Shown in pieces: positions 34,572 through 37,496 of a DNA stretch of 37,496 nt. The DNA comes from Verrucomicrobiota bacterium. GTDB lineage: Bacteria; Verrucomicrobiota; Verrucomicrobiia; Opitutales; UBA953. The stretch spans positions 1 to 37,496 of the forward strand of contig JAURFU010000017.1 in assembly GCA_030834165.1 (NCBI GenBank), given 5' to 3'. Positions within the stretch are counted from its first letter, which is position 1. Each line of letters starts with the position of its first letter. Below the pieces are notes generated by a model that made no database searches, had not been told where the DNA came from, and was given only the letters and a program-made list of their open reading frames with translations. The translations under genes and the position numbers were made by a program.

Positions 34572-35168
34572 TCAGCCGCGCGCCGTGAAGGCGTGGCAGA
34601 GGGCCGCCGCCGCCGCGTCGGATTCGTCCAAGGCGAGTTCGGCCGGGAGGCCGAGCACCGAACGCACCATGCGGCCGACCTGTTCCTTCTTCGCCGAACC
34701 ATGGCCGGCCACCGCCAGCTTGATGCGGGTGGGCGCGTATTCGCCGACCTTCACGCCCAGGCGCGCGAGCACGCTGAGGGCGGCTCCGCGGGAAGCTCCC
34801 ATGGCCTGCGCGGTGCGGAAGTTCTGCACGTAGATGGTCTCTTCGATGGCCGCGTGCGTGACCGCGTGCGCGCGCGCGAGGGCCTCGACGGCGTCGGCGA
34901 TGCGGCCGAGGCATTCGTAGGGCGCGAGCTTCGGGCCGAGCCTCACCGTCTCGCTCGCGAGGAGGCGCATCGGTTCGGCGCGGGCGTCGACGACCGCGAG
35001 GCCGGTGCCGCGCAGGGAAGGGTCGATGCCGAGGATCACCGCCCGGCAGCCGCGCGTGGCGCTTGCCGCCGCGGCCGCGCGGGCGCGCGGAGGCTTGGCG
35101 CCGGTCGGGGTCGACGCGACGCCGCGGAGCTTGTCCGTCCAGAGCGAGCGCGAGGATCTGCGGGCCAT
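34572..35168 (-). CDS. ruvC: Holliday junction resolvase RuvC
   Basis: The 198-residue protein resolves four-way DNA junctions with RuvAB. The catalytic acids are present: Asp in LGIDPSLRGTG, Glu in AIEETIYVQN and the Asp pair in ALDESDAAAAALCHA. GHGSAKKEQVGRMV is also typical. Compared with ordinary RuvC (about 160-175 residues, starting a few residues before the first Asp), it has about 42 extra basic, Ala-rich N-terminal residues. The ATG at 35168 (MARRSSRSLWTDK) is the best visible start; no Met occurs nearer to the domain, though a GTG or TTG cannot be excluded. It converges with the fusion gene; the two stops form TGATCA. ruvA and ruvB are not in the window. Confidence 0.93.
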   Translation of the reverse strand: MARRSSRSLWTDKLRGVASTPTGAKPPRARAAAAASATRGCRAVILGIDPSLRGTGLAVVDARAEPMRLLASETVRLGPKLAPYECLGRIADAVEALARAHAVTHAAIEETIYVQNFRTAQAMGASRGAALSVLARLGVKVGEYAPTRIKLAVAGHGSAKKEQVGRMVRSVLGLPAELALDESDAAAAALCHAFTARG

Positions 35169-35258
35169 GGCCGGAGCATGGACGGGGTCATCCTGATTTC
35201 GACAGCAAAAGCGACGGCGGGGGATTGCCAAGGTCGGGGCGCGGCCTAGCGTGCCCGG

Positions 35259-36170
35259 ATGCGCACCACGCTGTTCCTCGCCGGCCTCGCCTGGGCTGCG
35301 GTCGCGTCATGCGCCGAGCCTGCCGTGCAGCGTCGCGAGGTGGCGGAAGGAGCCGCGCTGTCCTTGCGCGCCGTCGGCAAGCTGGACCCCAAGCTCGTGC
35401 CCGAATGTTCCGCGCTGTGGCCGAGCCGTCGTCAGCCGGGCGTCTTCTGGACCCTGTCCGACTCCGGAGCGAAGCCCGTGCTCGTCCCCGTGCGGGCGGA
35501 TGGTTCGAAGGTCTTCACCCCCAAGGGTTATGCCCAAGGCGTCACGCTCACCGGCGCGACGAACGTCGACTGGGAGGCCCTCACCGGCGACGACGACGGC
35601 AATCTGATCGTCGGCGACGTCGGCAACAACGTCTCCCGCCGCAAGGAGCTCGCCTTCTACGTCTGCCCCGAGCCTTCGCCGGAGGCCGAAGCCGTCCCGG
35701 CGCGCAAGGTCACCTTCGCCTGGCCCGATCAGACCGCCTTCCCCGACCCCGAGCTCGCGCACGACTGCGAGGCGATGTTCTTCCTGCGCGGGAAGCTGTA
35801 TCTGCTCACCAAGCATCGTCGCGACACGCTCACGGACCTCTGGCGGGCCGATATCCCGTCGACCGACGGGCGCGCGACGCTCACCAAGCTCGCCCGCTTC
35901 GACGTCGGCGGCATGGTGACCGACGCGTGCCTGTCGCCTGACCGTACGCGCCTGGCCGTCCTGACTTACCGCAACGTGTGGGTCTTCGACCTGCCGGCGG
36001 CGGGCGAGGATTTCTTCCGCGGACGTGCCCTGCACGCCACGCTTTCGCCGCCCGTGCTTTCCTTCCAGCTCGAAGGCTGCGCCTGGGCCGACCCGACGCA
36101 CCTGCTCCTCGGATCGGAACAGGGCGAGCTGTTCCGCGTCGCCTTGGCGGACCTGCGCGAGGCCAGGTAA
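35259..36170 (+). CDS. Probable lipoprotein with beta-propeller-like body
   Basis: The 303-residue protein begins MRTTLFLAGLAWAAVASCAEP, with a lipobox-like V-A-S-C placing the modified Cys at 18. The body has repeated strand-turn units and acidic motifs: TLSDSGAKPVLVPV, ATNVDWEALTGDDDGNLIVGDVGNN, AHDCEAMFF, KLYLLTKHR, CLSPDRTRLAVLTYRNVWVFD and GCAWADPTHLLLGSEQGELFRV. These resemble propeller blades of phytase-like or SdiA-regulated-like proteins with Asp-rich calcium-type loops. I cannot assign a function. It diverges from ruvC across 90 nt and converges with tkt; a 7-bp hairpin (36186-36216) without a T-run lies in the 67-nt gap. Confidence 0.75.
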   Translation: MRTTLFLAGLAWAAVASCAEPAVQRREVAEGAALSLRAVGKLDPKLVPECSALWPSRRQPGVFWTLSDSGAKPVLVPVRADGSKVFTPKGYAQGVTLTGATNVDWEALTGDDDGNLIVGDVGNNVSRRKELAFYVCPEPSPEAEAVPARKVTFAWPDQTAFPDPELAHDCEAMFFLRGKLYLLTKHRRDTLTDLWRADIPSTDGRATLTKLARFDVGGMVTDACLSPDRTRLAVLTYRNVWVFDLPAAGEDFFRGRALHATLSPPVLSFQLEGCAWADPTHLLLGSEQGELFRVALADLREAR

Positions 36171-36237
36171 GCCTCCGTAAAACAGGAAGACCAGCGGCCT
36201 GGCGGCGCCGGTCTTCGCGGTACGGTGGCTAGGACGC

Positions 36238-37496
36238 TCAGAGCGCCTTGGCGGCGGCGACGACGGCTTCCTTCGTGATGCCGAGTTCCTTCATGACCAC
36301 GTCGCCCGGGGCGGAGAGGCCGAAGGTGTCGGTGCCGATGGCCTTGCCGGCGGTGCCGACGTAGCGGCCCCACGAGAGGGTCACGCCCGCTTCGATGCTG
36401 ACGCGCTTGGCGCAGGAGGAGGGTAGGACTTCTTCCTGGTAGGCTTTCGGCTGGCGCGCGAAGATCTCCATGGAAGGCATCGAGACGACGCGGACGCCCG
36501 CGCCCAGTTCTTCGCCGGCCGCGAGGGCGAGCGAGAGTTCGCTGCCCGTGCCGATGATGATGTGGGTGAGGGGAGCGGTCTCCTTGCGGAGGACGTAGCC
36601 GCCCTTGAGCACGCCCTGGCGGCGCGTGGCGACCGGGACGGCGTCGAGCGACGGGACGTTCTGGCGGGAGAGGATGAGGGCGACCGGGCCGTCCTTGCGG
36701 GCGACGGCGTGGGCGAAGGCCGCGGCGGTCTCTTCGGCGTCGCCCGGGCGGACCACGTCGAGGTTCGGGATGCAGCGCAGGGCGCTGACGGTCTCGACCG
36801 GCTGGTGGGTCGGGCCGTCTTCGCCGACGCCGACGGAGTCGTGCGTGAAGATGTAGAAGGCCTGGAGCTTCGCGAGGGCCGCGACGCGGATCGACGGGCG
36901 GAGGTAGTCGGAGAACGTCAGGAACGTCGCGCCGGAACCCTTGAACACGCCGTGGTAGGCGATGCCGTTGAGGATGGCGCCCATCACGTGCTCACGGATG
37001 CCGAAGTAGAGGTTGCGGCCGGCCGGGGTCGCGACGTCGAAGTCGCCGACGTCCTTGATGTAGTTCTTGGTCGAACCATGGAGGTCGGCCGAACCGGAGA
37101 GCACGAGCGGCGAAGCCTTGGCGACGGCGTTGATGCAGTTCTCGCCGGAGACGCGGGTCGCGAGCGAGTTCTTGCCGAACTCCGGGATGGCGGCGAGGAG
37201 GGACTGGACGTCGCCGTGGTCGCCCTTCTGGGCCTTGGCGAGGATGGCGGCTTTCTCCGGGTTGGCCTTGGACCAAGCGGCGAAGGTCTGCTGCCAGGCG
37301 GCGTGCGCGGCGGCCTGCTGGACCTTGCGGGCGGCGAAGAAGGCGCGGGTCTCGGGGGAGACGAAGAACTTCTCTTCCGGGAGGCCGAGGGCCTTGCGGG
37401 AGGCGTCGACGAACTTCACGCCGGCTTCGCCGTGGCCCTTCGAGGTGCCCTGGACTTCGGCGATGCCCTTGCCGATGACGGTCTTGCAGATGATCA
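36238..37496 (-). CDS. tkt: Transketolase, C-terminal two thirds (cut by the window edge)
   Basis: The frame runs off the right edge; the first visible residues ([10 protein letters not shown], then a glycine/histidine-rich stretch ending [13 protein letters not shown]) are the end of the thiamine-diphosphate domain. About 419 residues are visible. The pyrimidine-binding domain has [35 protein letters not shown] (the catalytic Glu region) and [19 protein letters not shown] (His and the GEDGPTHQ block), all intact. The C-terminal domain follows with [14 protein letters not shown] and [11 protein letters not shown]. The enzyme moves two-carbon units between pentose phosphates. The internal ATG at 37419 is not the true start. 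It is expected to be about 660 residues in full. Confidence 0.96.
   Translation of the reverse strand, partial: IICKTVIGKGIAEVQGTSKGHGEAGVKFVDASRKALGLPEEKFFVSPETRAFFAARKVQQAAAHAAWQQTFAAWSKANPEKAAILAKAQKGDHGDVQSLLAAIPEFGKNSLATRVSGENCINAVAKASPLVLSGSADLHGSTKNYIKDVGDFDVATPAGRNLYFGIREHVMGAILNGIAYHGVFKGSGATFLTFSDYLRPSIRVAALAKLQAFYIFTHDSVGVGEDGPTHQPVETVSALRCIPNLDVVRPGDAEETAAAFAHAVARKDGPVALILSRQNVPSLDAVPVATRRQGVLKGGYVLRKETAPLTHIIIGTGSELSLALAAGEELGAGVRVVSMPSMEIFARQPKAYQEEVLPSSCAKRVSIEAGVTLSWGRYVGTAGKAIGTDTFGLSAPGDVVMKELGITKEAVVAAAKAL

Noticed and set aside
28875-34574. TGATCA shared at the rpoN/amidase and fusion/ruvC stop-to-stop junctions
   Set aside because: TGA facing TGA automatically gives TGATCA when genes abut with no gap; no further sequence is shared, so it is packing, not a site.

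Overview
The window is GC-rich, densely packed bacterial chromosome with short intergenic gaps. It suggests a member of the PVC group, most likely Verrucomicrobiota (Opitutae-like). This is an inference from the long-insert form of IspG, a 32-residue AURKAIP1/COX24-type basic peptide, secreted discoidin and sugar-isomerase-like proteins, and the overall GC-rich gene style. No rRNA or tRNA was seen that would settle it. Almost no gene has a Shine-Dalgarno motif.

Layout. 1-830: the end of a sugar isomerase gene, then a REP-associated tyrosine transposase (RAYT) gene bracketed by perfect 33-bp inverted REP copies. 827-4726: a secreted isomerase-like protein diverging from yraN-zwf-opcA (entry to the oxidative pentose phosphate pathway). 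4727-6046: repeat-rich spacers around rdgB. 6047-9479: coaB, an NtrB-like histidine kinase, a secreted discoidin protein and ispH. 9588-12073: lemA and an M48 membrane peptidase. 12074-14910: gpmI and a secreted alpha/beta hydrolase, set among 8-mer repeats and REP/BIME palindromes. 14911-21185: minus-strand dxr-rseP, a Tat-exported metallo-beta-lactamase-fold protein and ispG. 21303-24007: plus-strand queF-xerC-ispE, the AURKAIP1/COX24 peptide and rpmG. 24090-28877: a small protein, an Mrp-type ATPase, a TolB-like protein, a GYF-like membrane protein and rpoN. 28878-31899: an overlapping minus-strand operon apaG / beta-CASP nuclease / amidase. 32016-34571: an 851-residue three-part fusion. 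34572-37496: ruvC, a probable lipoprotein and the 3' part of transketolase.

Four of the MEP isoprenoid pathway genes (ispH, ispG, dxr, ispE) lie within about 15 kb. Central carbon genes (zwf, opcA, gpmI, tkt) are also present, together with envelope and proteolysis functions (rseP, M48/LemA, TolB-like). The most unusual gene is the fusion at 32016-34571: an alpha/beta-hydrolase-like domain with Gly where the nucleophile Ser should be, a DedA/VTT membrane domain and an ATP-grasp-like domain. The other notable signals are three separate families of intergenic repeats: GTAG-tagged REP/BIMEs with a resident RAYT; a GTGCAAAN 8-mer array built around a variable hairpin; and nested CAAAGGGAGACCGG inverted repeats.
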